In this document: piece by piece, positions 5,796 to 13,621 of the stretch
Layout: the number at the start of each line of letters is the position of its first letter
How positions within the stretch are numbered: position 1 is the stretch's first letter
Notes under the pieces: generated by a model
What the model was told of the DNA's origin: nothing
Databases searched by the model: none
Seen by the model: only the letters and a program-made list of their open reading frames with translations
DNA from: Bacteroidales bacterium UBA1410
Lineage (GTDB): Bacteria; Bacteroidota; Bacteroidia; Bacteroidales; Dysgonomonadaceae
Length of the DNA stretch: 17,654 bases
Direction: 5' to 3'
NCBI GenBank assembly: GCA_002305015.1
Contig: DBPW01000047.1
Span: forward strand, 1 to 17,654
Program-made: the position numbers and the translations under genes

Positions 5796-6578
5796 ATGAA
5801 TAAAATCGTAGGAAAGGAATATTTATCCGATAAGGTCGTAAAATTCGAGATTGAAGCCCCGTTAATAGCCAAAAGCCGTAAAGCAGGTCATTTTGTGATT
5901 GTCCGCATCGGTAAAAAAGGAGAACGTGTACCTTATACCATTGCATCGGCCGATCCACAAAAAGGGACGATTACGTTGGTAGTGCAAAATGTGGGAAAAT
6001 CGTCGGGAAAATTTTGCGAACTTAATGTCGGCGATTATATAACCGATTTGGTGGGACCGTTGGGGAAAGCCACACACATCGAAAACTTCGGCACCGTAGT
6101 TTGTGCGGGTGGCGGCGTGGGAATTGCCCCCATGTTGCCCATCATCGAGGCAATGAAAAAGGCAGGCAATAAGGTAATTGCCGTATTGGCGGCCCGCACC
6201 AAAGAACTCGTTATTCTTGAAAACGAAGTACGTCAATTTGCCGATGAAGTCATCATCATGACCGACGACGGTTCATACGGCAAAAAAGGATTGGTCACCC
6301 ATGGTGTGGAAGAGGTTATCCAACGCGAGAAAGTTGATTTGTGCGTTACCATCGGGCCTGCCATTATGATGAAATTCGTCTCCGAACTCACCAAAAAATA
6401 CAACATCCCGACCATCGCATCCCTCAACACCATCATGGTTGACGGCACAGGCATGTGTGGAGCCTGCAGGGTTACGGTAGGGGGTAAAACCAAATTCGTA
6501 TGTGTCGACGGCCCCGAATTCGACGCATACCAAGTCGATTTTGATGAGATGCTTATGCGGCTAAAAGCTTATAACTAA
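5796..6578 (+). CDS. nfnA: NfnA, small subunit of NADH-dependent ferredoxin:NADP+ oxidoreductase
   Basis: A 260-aa ferredoxin-NADP reductase-like flavoprotein. The flavin-binding motif RVPYTIAS is at 44-51, the nucleotide-binding GGGVGIAP at 105-112. A C-terminal [2Fe-2S] site has Asp216, Cys221, Cys224 and Cys236 (DGTGMCGAC, then FVC 12 residues on). Aspartate in place of the first cysteine of PyrK-type proteins matches what I recall of characterised NfnA proteins. In automatic annotation this family is usually called sulfide/dihydroorotate dehydrogenase-like FAD/NAD-binding protein; a PyrK role is less likely because the partner is NfnB-like and no pyrD is nearby. With NfnB it couples NADH and NADPH pools to ferredoxin by electron bifurcation in the cytoplasm. 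The start at ATG 5796 is set by the upstream -7 box. nfnB follows after 72 bp. Confidence 0.88.
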   Translation: MNKIVGKEYLSDKVVKFEIEAPLIAKSRKAGHFVIVRIGKKGERVPYTIASADPQKGTITLVVQNVGKSSGKFCELNVGDYITDLVGPLGKATHIENFGTVVCAGGGVGIAPMLPIIEAMKKAGNKVIAVLAARTKELVILENEVRQFADEVIIMTDDGSYGKKGLVTHGVEEVIQREKVDLCVTIGPAIMMKFVSELTKKYNIPTIASLNTIMVDGTGMCGACRVTVGGKTKFVCVDGPEFDAYQVDFDEMLMRLKAYN

Positions 6579-6650
6579 AGCCAATTGCCGCAATTGATCA
6601 TCGATCATAATCGAATATTCATAGCATAGCCAACAATAAAACAACTCGAA

Positions 6651-8126
6651 ATGCCTTCAAAAGAATATTTGCAAGCTGAACGCAATCAGCCGTGGCGCGA
6701 AGCGCTACGTAAAACAATGAAAAATAAAGAACGTACGGATCTGCCCCGGGTAAAAATGCCCGAACAACAACCCGATGTTCGCATTCACAATTTCAAGGAA
6801 GTAAATCTCGGCCTCACGCTGCAACAAGCTCTTGCCGAATCGCATCGCTGTTTGGATTGCGTAGATCCGACGTGCATTACGGGATGTCCGGTTGAAGTAA
6901 ACATTCCCAAATTTATCAAAAACATTGAGCGTGGCGAAATTCTCGAAGCCGCCAAAACGCTGAAAGATACCAACACCCTGCCTGCGGTATGCGGACGCGT
7001 TTGTCCACAAGAACGCCAATGCGAGAGCCAATGTTTCTACGTCAAGAAACTGAAAAAAGAAGCCGTAGCCATCGGGTATCTCGAACGCTTTGCCGCCGAC
7101 TACGAAAGGGAAAGCGGACACATCTCGATCCCTGCAACTGCACCCGCAAACGGCATTAAAATTGCCGTTGCAGGCTCAGGTCCTGCCGGTTTGGCTTTTG
7201 CGGGAGATATGGCCAAAATGGGATACGATGTCACGGTATTTGAAGCCCTGCACGAATTGGGTGGCGTACTTCGCTACGGCATTCCCGAGTTTCGACTTCC
7301 CAACACAATCGTGGAAGTAGAAATTGAAGGGCTCAAAAAAATGGGCGTACAATTTGTAACCAACTGCATCATAGGAAAAACCATTTCTCAAGAAGATCTG
7401 AAAGAAATGGGATATCGCGGACTTTTCATCGGCAGCGGAGCCGGATTGCCCAACTTTATGCACATTCCGGGTGAAAATCTTATCGGCGTAATGTCGTGCA
7501 ACGAATACCTCACCCGGGTAAATTTAATGCAGGCTGCCGATCCTGAAAGCGATACCCCCATTCATCGCGGCAAAAAAGTAGCCGTAATCGGCGGCGGCAA
7601 TACGGCGATGGATGCCGTTCGCACTGCACGTCGTCTGGGCGCCGAAAAAGCAATGATTGTGTATCGGCGTTCAGAAGAAGAGATGCCGGCACGAATCGAA
7701 GAGGTGAAACACGCAAAAGAAGAAGGCATCGAATTTTTCACCCTGCATAATCCCTTACGATACGAAGGCGATGAAAATGGGCACGTGCAACGCATGTTGT
7801 TACAACGCATGAAACTCGGCGAACCCGATGCATCCGGTCGTCGCCGACCCATCCCTATTGAAGGCGAGACCATATGGGTAGATGTCGACGAAGTTATTGT
7901 AAGCGTTGGTGTTTCTCCCAACCCGTTGATTCCGTCGTCTTTCGCCGGTTTGGAAGTTACCCCCCATGGAACAATTGTAGTGGATGACGAAACCATGCAA
8001 ACCGGTGTAGAATATATATTTGCCGGAGGCGACATCGTGCGTGGCGGTGCTACCGTTATCCTGGCGATGGGTGACGGACGCAAAGCAGCAAAAGGAATGG
8101 ATGCGTGGTTAAAAAAGACGTTATAA
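6651..8126 (+). CDS. nfnB: NfnB, large subunit of NADH-dependent ferredoxin:NADP+ oxidoreductase
   Basis: A 491-aa iron-sulfur flavoprotein of the glutamate synthase small-subunit (GltD) family. An N-terminal Fer4_20 region carries two [4Fe-4S] motifs: Cys67, Cys70, Cys75, Cys79 (CLDCVDPTCITGC) and Cys114, Cys118, Cys124, Cys128. The FAD site GSGPAG is at 175-180 and the NADP(H) site GGGNTA at 314-319. YRRSEEEMPA (338-347) has arginines suited to the 2'-phosphate. AGGD near the C-terminus closes the second FAD contact. Alone it would be annotated as NADPH-dependent glutamate synthase small subunit. Its place directly after nfnA, and the absence of a large glutamate synthase gene nearby, support the bifurcating transhydrogenase. 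The 72-bp gap from nfnA shows no promoter or terminator, so they are likely co-transcribed; pdxB starts 13 bp later. Confidence 0.88.
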   Translation: MPSKEYLQAERNQPWREALRKTMKNKERTDLPRVKMPEQQPDVRIHNFKEVNLGLTLQQALAESHRCLDCVDPTCITGCPVEVNIPKFIKNIERGEILEAAKTLKDTNTLPAVCGRVCPQERQCESQCFYVKKLKKEAVAIGYLERFAADYERESGHISIPATAPANGIKIAVAGSGPAGLAFAGDMAKMGYDVTVFEALHELGGVLRYGIPEFRLPNTIVEVEIEGLKKMGVQFVTNCIIGKTISQEDLKEMGYRGLFIGSGAGLPNFMHIPGENLIGVMSCNEYLTRVNLMQAADPESDTPIHRGKKVAVIGGGNTAMDAVRTARRLGAEKAMIVYRRSEEEMPARIEEVKHAKEEGIEFFTLHNPLRYEGDENGHVQRMLLQRMKLGEPDASGRRRPIPIEGETIWVDVDEVIVSVGVSPNPLIPSSFAGLEVTPHGTIVVDDETMQTGVEYIFAGGDIVRGGATVILAMGDGRKAAKGMDAWLKKTL

Positions 8127-8139
8127 ATCAATTTGAACA

Positions 8140-9276
8140 ATGAAAATTTTAGCAGACGCCCATATCCCCTATCTCAAAGGTGCCATCGAGCATTTCGGCG
8201 AAGTTGAATACCTGCCCGGAAATCAGTTCACCAAAGAGACGGTAAAAGACAAAGATGTGTTGATTGTGCGAACAGTAACGCATTTTGGTGAAGAAATATT
8301 GGCAGGCTCGTCCGTAAAGCTCATTTGTTCGGCCACGATAGGTTACGACCATATCGATACCCATTATTGCGATACTCACGGTATTGCCTGGCGCACTGCC
8401 CCGGGATGCAATGCCGGATCGGTAGAACAATACGTAACGGCATCCTTGCTGCTGCTGGCAGAAAAAAAAGGATTCGACCTAAACGAGAAGACCATCGGCA
8501 TTGTTGGCGTAGGAAACGTGGGGAGTAAAGTGGAAGCTGCCTGCAAAAAAATGGGTATGCATGTTTTGCTAAACGACCCGCCGCGAGAAGAACGAGAAGG
8601 AAATGTTAACGGGATGTTTACCGATCTCGAAACCCTTAAACACGAGGCCGACATCGTCACCCTGCATACCCCCCTTACCAAAACAGGAAAATACAAAACG
8701 TGGCACCTGGCCGACGAACGTTTTTTCAACGAATTGAAAAAAGCTCCCATCCTGATCAATTCCTGCCGGGGCAGTGTAACCGATACCCGGGCATGGAAAA
8801 AAGCGATGAAAGAAGGCCTCGTGTCGGGATCGGTAATCGATTGCTGGGAAAACGAGCCCGACATCGACCGTGAACTGCTGGAAATGGCCGACATTGCCAC
8901 ACCGCATGTTGCCGGATATTCTGCCGACGGAAAGTGGACGGCTACCAAAATGACCCTCGAGAACCTATGCGATTTTTTCCATCTCGACATCGATCCGGTA
9001 AAACTCATGCCGCCTATCCCCGCTCCTGCCGATCCCGTCATAAACGTAAAAGATATCGACCCGAAAAGACAAATAGCTCATGCCGTTCTTCATACCTATA
9101 ATCCGTTGAAAGAAACAGAAGCATTAAAAAAATCGCCCGAAAAATTCTCCTATTTCCGTTCCCATTATCCCCTTCGACGCGAATACAAAGCCTATACCGT
9201 GATAAATGCCGATCCCTCGTCGGCAAATGTGTTGCAACAATTGGGATTTCATGTGGAATTTCTAAAAAATGACTAA
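8140..9276 (+). CDS. pdxB: Erythronate-4-phosphate dehydrogenase
   Basis: A 378-aa NAD-dependent D-2-hydroxyacid dehydrogenase that oxidises 4-phosphoerythronate to 2-oxo-3-hydroxy-4-phosphobutanoate in the DXP-dependent pathway to pyridoxal phosphate. The Rossmann motif GVGNVG is at 123-128. The catalytic triad is Arg210 (NSCRGS), Glu239 (WENEP) and His256 (TPHVAGYS), with the same spacing (29 and 17) as I recall for E. coli PdxB. The C-terminal ~90 residues (PLKETEALKKSPEKFSYFRS, YPLRREY) are the PdxB-specific dimerisation domain, which separates it from serine or lactate dehydrogenases. It lies 13 bp behind nfnB with no promoter between, so it is probably in the same operon. Confidence 0.95.
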   Translation: MKILADAHIPYLKGAIEHFGEVEYLPGNQFTKETVKDKDVLIVRTVTHFGEEILAGSSVKLICSATIGYDHIDTHYCDTHGIAWRTAPGCNAGSVEQYVTASLLLLAEKKGFDLNEKTIGIVGVGNVGSKVEAACKKMGMHVLLNDPPREEREGNVNGMFTDLETLKHEADIVTLHTPLTKTGKYKTWHLADERFFNELKKAPILINSCRGSVTDTRAWKKAMKEGLVSGSVIDCWENEPDIDRELLEMADIATPHVAGYSADGKWTATKMTLENLCDFFHLDIDPVKLMPPIPAPADPVINVKDIDPKRQIAHAVLHTYNPLKETEALKKSPEKFSYFRSHYPLRREYKAYTVINADPSSANVLQQLGFHVEFLKND

Positions 9277-9326
9277 ATATGCAAGAGATATCAACCCCTC
9301 AGTTTTCTTATTCAAAGAAAAATCGA

Positions 9327-9334
9327 TAGTTTTG
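9327..9334 (+). promoter_or_regulatory. -7 box before the TPR lipoprotein gene
   Basis: TAGTTTTG matches TAnnTTTG. A TTTTC at about 9303-9307 sits at the -33 distance with one mismatch. Expected start is near 9342, leaving a leader of about 50 nt. Confidence 0.5.
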
Positions 9335-9391
9335 CATGAAGAATCCGAAAATGATAAAAAATGAACTAATTAACTCATAAAATTTTTCCCT

Positions 9392-11092
9392 ATGAATAAA
9401 AAAACGTTTAATGTATCTTTAGCATTAGCAGCGGCAATTGTTCTGTTTGCTACGTCATGCAGCAGCCTTAAGCCGCTATCGCAATCCAATTTTAAAGTAA
9501 CCCCTTCTCCCCTCGAAACCGTGGGAACAGAAGTGCCTGTTTCCGTTAACGGGACTTTCCCCGAAAAATGGTTTCATCCTAAAGCAACAGTAACCATTAC
9601 CCCTGTAATCAAATACGCAGGCAACAAAGAGTTGAAAGCAATACCCTATACCTATCAGGGAGAAAAAGTGGCAGGAAACGGAATAACGATTCCTAAAAAC
9701 AAAGGGGGAAATTTCATTATGAATTTTAAATTCCCCTATCAGGAAGGGATGGAAGTTTCCGAACTTTTCATGCGTTTTAACGCACAAATAAAAAACAAAA
9801 AAGCCAATCTCCCCGATATAAAAGTTGCCGACGGTGTTATCGCCACTTCAATGTTGGCCAATGCTTTAACCACCGATCCTTCGCTGGCAGACGACAACTT
9901 CCAAAGAATCATTAAAGACAAACAGGATGCAGCCATCTTGTTTCTTATTCAAAATGCCGCATTGCGTCAAAGCGAATTAAGTAAAGAAGGTTTGCTTGCT
10001 TGGAAGAAACGCGTGGAAGAAGCTTTTAACGATCCTAAACAGCAAATTGCTATTGAAGTAGCGGCATATGCTTCACCTGACGGCCCTCTACCTCTTAACG
10101 AAACACTGGCCGAACAACGACAAAAAAATACAACGGAATACCTGCAGAAGGAATTAAAAAAGAAGAATATTTCTACCGATATCAATACCCATTTTACAGC
10201 CGAAGACTGGGAAGGTTTCCGTCAATTGGTGGAAGCATCCGACTTGCAAGACAAAGAACTTATTCTCAGAGTACTATCCATGTATTCTGATCCCGAAGAG
10301 CGCGAACAACAAATAAAAAATATATCCAATATATACAAAGAATTGACAGAAACCGTTCTTCCACAATTGCGCCGTGCACGTTTGATTGCCAACATCGAAA
10401 TTATAGGAAAGACCGACGATGAAATCATGTCCTTCTGGAGAAGCAATCCGAAACAGCTGAATGTAAACGAATTGCTTTACGCTTCTACACTCACGGATAA
10501 TGACGCTGAAAAAGAACGTATTTTCCAATACATAACGGTAAATTATCCACAAGATTTCAGAGGTTGGAACAATTTGGGTGTTCTTTTCTATAAACGGGGA
10601 GATATAAACAAAGCCACCCAATCGTTTAATCGTGCCGCACAAATATCGCCAAATGCACCGGAAGTGAATATGAATTTGGCTTTAATTGCCATGATCAACA
10701 ACGATCTCGACAAAGCCGAAGAATTGCTTGGCAAAGCAGGTGGTGCTAAAGGTCTTAATGGAGCTCTCGGACTGCTTTATCTGAAAAAAGGAGAATACAA
10801 CAAAGCGGTCGAAGCTTTTGGCGATCTGAAATCGAACAATGCAGCATTGGCTCAATTGCTGGTAAAAGATTACAACAAGGCATCTCAAACACTTGCAGCT
10901 ATTCCTAACCCCGATGCAACCACAGCCTATCTGGCCGCCATTGTTGCTGCAAGAACAAACAACGTCAACGATGTCATAACCCATCTTCAAACAGCCATAT
11001 TGCGCGACAAAGCCATGGCAAAAAAAGCAGCAAACGATTTGGAATTCGCTAAATACAGATCGAATAACGATTTTGTTTCGTTAGTACGATAA
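9392..11092 (+). CDS. Lipoprotein with OmpA-like and TPR regions
   Basis: A 566-aa exported lipoprotein. The signal peptide ends in LFATSC with lipidated Cys23. The following residues (SSLKPL) lack the acidic run that sends lipoproteins to the cell surface, so a periplasm-facing location is more likely. Residues about 40-150 are beta-rich. Residues about 219-255 (IEVAAYASPDGPLPLNETLA and following) carry the SPDG, N-x-x-L-A and QR signature of OmpA-C-like peptidoglycan-associated domains, though rather degenerate. Residues about 385-560 form TPR-like helical pairs (WNNLGVLFYKRGDINKATQS; GALGLLYLKKGEYNKAVEAF). It is probably an envelope scaffold or assembly factor; no specific partner is identifiable. 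Homologues seem common in Bacteroidales, from memory. It is monocistronic, with its own promoter and a strong terminator. Confidence 0.85.
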   Translation: MNKKTFNVSLALAAAIVLFATSCSSLKPLSQSNFKVTPSPLETVGTEVPVSVNGTFPEKWFHPKATVTITPVIKYAGNKELKAIPYTYQGEKVAGNGITIPKNKGGNFIMNFKFPYQEGMEVSELFMRFNAQIKNKKANLPDIKVADGVIATSMLANALTTDPSLADDNFQRIIKDKQDAAILFLIQNAALRQSELSKEGLLAWKKRVEEAFNDPKQQIAIEVAAYASPDGPLPLNETLAEQRQKNTTEYLQKELKKKNISTDINTHFTAEDWEGFRQLVEASDLQDKELILRVLSMYSDPEEREQQIKNISNIYKELTETVLPQLRRARLIANIEIIGKTDDEIMSFWRSNPKQLNVNELLYASTLTDNDAEKERIFQYITVNYPQDFRGWNNLGVLFYKRGDINKATQSFNRAAQISPNAPEVNMNLALIAMINNDLDKAEELLGKAGGAKGLNGALGLLYLKKGEYNKAVEAFGDLKSNNAALAQLLVKDYNKASQTLAAIPNPDATTAYLAAIVAARTNNVNDVITHLQTAILRDKAMAKKAANDLEFAKYRSNNDFVSLVR

Positions 11093-11113
11093 CGCCAATC
11101 GTTTAATCTCTAT

Positions 11114-11160
11114 AAAAGTGGAATGCATGACGGAAAGCCAACATGTATTCCACTTTTTTT
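11114..11160 (+). terminator. Strong intrinsic terminator after the TPR lipoprotein gene
   Basis: AAAAGTGGAATGCATG (11114-11129) pairs with CATGTATTCCACTTTT (11142-11157) with a single internal mismatch and a 12-nt loop, and runs into a T-tract. The stem is also A-rich on its left side, so it may act weakly on the other strand too. Confidence 0.9.
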
Positions 11161-11184
11161 ATCGTTAAAAAGTTTTCTCTCGAT

Positions 11185-11217
11185 TTTGGCAAAATACCTT
11201 AAAAACAAGTACCTTTG
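11185..11217 (+). promoter_or_regulatory. Consensus promoter of the 4HB-HAMP/trkH unit
   Basis: TTTG (11185-11188), 21 nt, then TACCTTTG (11210-11217). Both boxes and the spacing fit the Bacteroidetes primary-sigma consensus, the best plus-strand example in the window. Start of transcription is expected near 11225. Confidence 0.75.
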
Positions 11218-11262
11218 CACCGTTTATTATGAGAACGTATCAATAAAAACAATATTCATTCG

Positions 11263-12066
11263 ATGAAAATAACCAACTCGTTGAAAACAAAAATATTGGC
11301 AGGTTTTCTGTTGCTGATTTTCATGCTGGCAATAGCCGGAGTAATGTTAGTTATGGAATTCGAGAAAGTTGAAACTTCGGCCGAAACCATCATTAATAAC
11401 AATTGCACATCCATTGAGCAGGCCCGGTACATGCTTAATGCCATGGATCAACAAAACAAAGGACTGTTGTTGTTTCTACAAGGAAACCACGAAGAAGGAA
11501 CAAAAATAATTATAGCCGCAGATTCAATCATGAACCAAGCTATAAAAACGGCGTCGCAACATGTTTCCGAAATCGATGAGGAAAAATACATCGATAAAAT
11601 AAAGGAAGAATACAATAAATACTACACCTTCATTACAACACTTCTTGAAAAAGATGATGGCGTAACGTTTACCGAAAACGATCCTATTTTCTCTACCTAT
11701 CAACAACTGGATTTTGCAGCAAAAGATGCGATCAACTCCTTGTTGCAACTCAACGAGAAAGGCATCGAAAAACAAACCCTATCGATGAGGGATAATGCCA
11801 AACGGGCTATTATGCCGGCCATTGTATCGCTCATCACGGCAGCGATTTTTGCTTTACTGCTCCATTTTTTCATTTCGGAATATGTAATCAATCCTATACG
11901 CAACATTACCGATGCCGTGTCTTCATTTTATCCGGAACAATACAATCTGAAAGTTACCGCATACACAAAAGACGAGATAAAAAACCTTGAGAATGAAATC
12001 AACAATCTGATTCATCGTTTTTTGCATGTAAAAAACATGATGGACGGAAAGAATGAAAAAGATTAA
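11263..12066 (+). CDS. Membrane sensor-like protein: four-helix-bundle plus HAMP, no output domain
   Basis: A 267-aa inner-membrane protein. TM1 is at about 10-31. An all-helical periplasmic domain (32-180) matches the methyl-accepting-protein four-helix-bundle sensor type (EQARYMLNAMDQQNKGLLLF). TM2 is at about 183-204. A HAMP domain (about 205-254) has the conserved Pro211 and the DEIKNLENEINNL second helix. The protein then ends after a 13-residue tail. There is no histidine kinase, no methyl-accepting signalling domain and no cyclase. The TGA/TAA context shows no frameshifted continuation: trkH begins 10 bp later in a different family. It may be a truncated receptor that acts through its HAMP on another protein, possibly TrkH; that is inference from co-transcription. 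No chemotaxis genes are near. Confidence 0.82.
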   Translation: MKITNSLKTKILAGFLLLIFMLAIAGVMLVMEFEKVETSAETIINNNCTSIEQARYMLNAMDQQNKGLLLFLQGNHEEGTKIIIAADSIMNQAIKTASQHVSEIDEEKYIDKIKEEYNKYYTFITTLLEKDDGVTFTENDPIFSTYQQLDFAAKDAINSLLQLNEKGIEKQTLSMRDNAKRAIMPAIVSLITAAIFALLLHFFISEYVINPIRNITDAVSSFYPEQYNLKVTAYTKDEIKNLENEINNLIHRFLHVKNMMDGKNEKD

Positions 12067-12075
12067 GGATTCCCT

Positions 12076-13521
12076 ATGATACGGACAAAAGCCATATTAA
12101 AATATTTAGGATTCATTTCGCTTTTCAATGCGCTGTTTTTGTGTATCTCGGCATCCATCTCTCTTTTCCTTCACGAAGATTCGCTTATTCCGCTTCTGTA
12201 TGGAGCATTGGTGTGCGCAGTATTGGGAATATTTCCCCAACTGTTTGTGGAAAGAATAGACGATATCACCGTTCATGAAGGAATGGCCATCAGTGTGCTC
12301 GGCTGGATATTCACCTGCCTGGTAGGTATGATTCCGTATTTTATGTGGGGAGGAGAATTCACGTTGGCCAATTCGCTGTTCGAAAGTGTTTCGGGATTTA
12401 CCACGACGGGAGCAACCATCTTAAACAATGTCGAGATCCTGCCCAAAGGATTGTTGTTTTGGAGAGCAGCTACCCATTTTATCGGCGGAGTCGGCATCAT
12501 TCTTTTTGTTTTGATTATCCTTCCCGAAAAAAAAGGGATTCGTTCCAGCATTTATCATTCTGAAGTTTCCGGATTATCCATGCTGAATTTTCGGATGAAG
12601 GCAAGAGAAATTGCCAATATCATCGTCGCTATTTATTTAAGCCTTATTGCCATAGAAATTATTTTGTTGAAAATCTTCGGCATGAACTGGTTCGATGCCG
12701 TTTGCCATTCGTTTGCCACTGTGGCTACCGGAGGATTTTCGACCAAAAACCTGAGCATAGCCTATTACAACAATGTAGGAATCGAAATCGTCATCATGTT
12801 TTTCATGTTGATAAGCAGCATGCATTTTGGGTTGATTTACAATACCGTTCGCGGACGAAAATTGAATATTTTCACTTCAAACGTGGTTCGGTCTTATGTA
12901 ACAGTAATATTTATAGGGATTTTTCTTGTCGCCGCCCAACTTACCGTTGAAAAAGTTTATGGTTTTGGAGAGTCGTTGCGATATGCTGCTTTTCAGGTGA
13001 TTTCATTAGGAACAACTACGGGATTTGCCATTGTCGACACGCCAAACTGGCCTATTTTCGCTATCCTGATCCAAATGTATTTCACCATTCAATGCGGAAT
13101 GGTGGGATCTACCTCAGGAGGGCTGAAATTCGACCGAATTTATCTTTTCTTCAAATCGCTGATAAAACAAATCCGACTCGCCAAACATCCTCAAGGAATA
13201 TATGCCATAAAAGTGGATGGAACACTCATCGACAACGATATGGAATTGCAGACCGCCGTTTTTATTCTCCTTTATATTATCACCTTTTTTGTAACTACTT
13301 TATTACTGACTGCAATGAATATAGACGGTATAACCGCTTTTTCTGCAGCTATAACAACACTTGGAAATGCCGGACCGGGATTTGGAAGAGTAAGTTCGTT
13401 GGGAAATTATAGCGGTTTGCCCGATGCCGCAAAATACATCCTTTCCGGCAACATGCTGCTCGGTCGTCTCGAAATTATGAACATCATCGTTTTTCTGACT
13501 ATGCTGTCCCGAAAACATTGA
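12076..13521 (+). CDS. trkH: TrkH-family potassium uptake channel subunit
   Basis: A 481-aa polytopic inner-membrane protein of the TrkH/KtrB superfamily that conducts K+ into the cell. The four pore-loop repeats are visible, each with its selectivity glycine: SGFTTTGATI (106-115), TVATGGFSTKN (215-225), SLGTTTGFAIVD (310-321) and TTLGNAGPGFGRV (427-439). GNMLLGRLEI near the end is the family's terminal motif. Length matches TrkH (about 480). TrkH normally needs a cytoplasmic nucleotide-binding TrkA gating ring; no trkA is in the window, so it must be elsewhere. It lies 10 bp behind the 4HB-HAMP gene and shares its promoter. Confidence 0.95.
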   Translation: MIRTKAILKYLGFISLFNALFLCISASISLFLHEDSLIPLLYGALVCAVLGIFPQLFVERIDDITVHEGMAISVLGWIFTCLVGMIPYFMWGGEFTLANSLFESVSGFTTTGATILNNVEILPKGLLFWRAATHFIGGVGIILFVLIILPEKKGIRSSIYHSEVSGLSMLNFRMKAREIANIIVAIYLSLIAIEIILLKIFGMNWFDAVCHSFATVATGGFSTKNLSIAYYNNVGIEIVIMFFMLISSMHFGLIYNTVRGRKLNIFTSNVVRSYVTVIFIGIFLVAAQLTVEKVYGFGESLRYAAFQVISLGTTTGFAIVDTPNWPIFAILIQMYFTIQCGMVGSTSGGLKFDRIYLFFKSLIKQIRLAKHPQGIYAIKVDGTLIDNDMELQTAVFILLYIITFFVTTLLLTAMNIDGITAFSAAITTLGNAGPGFGRVSSLGNYSGLPDAAKYILSGNMLLGRLEIMNIIVFLTMLSRKH

Positions 13522-13527
13522 AAGGAA

Positions 13528-13553
13528 AGAAACAAGGTTCAATTGTTGTTTCT
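13528..13553 (+). terminator. Weak hairpin after trkH
   Basis: AGAAACAA (13528-13535) pairs with TTGTTTCT (13546-13553) over a 10-nt loop, followed by a T-rich but interrupted stretch. The stem is AT-rich. It is placed correctly to end the trkH transcript before the tyrS promoter. Confidence 0.4.
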
Positions 13554-13554
13554 G

Positions 13555-13586
13555 TTTAGTTTTCCGAAAATAAAGTCGTACCTTTG
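13555..13586 (+). promoter_or_regulatory. tyrS promoter
   Basis: TACCTTTG (13579-13586) matches TAnnTTTG exactly. TTTA (13555-13558), 20 nt upstream, is one base from the TTTG -33 box. The leader to ATG 13622 is about 28 nt. No T-box or other attenuator is visible. Confidence 0.6.
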
Positions 13587-13621
13587 CAATCGTTTTAACA
13601 AATCAAACCAATTAACATCTT

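Noticed and set aside
7562..8140. A 192-codon minus-strand open frame opposite nfnB
   Set aside because: Overlaps a strongly supported gene in antisense; Ser/Thr/Pro-rich low-information translation.
8376..9041. A 221-codon minus-strand open frame opposite pdxB
   Set aside because: Antisense to conserved catalytic regions of pdxB, with no motifs of its own.
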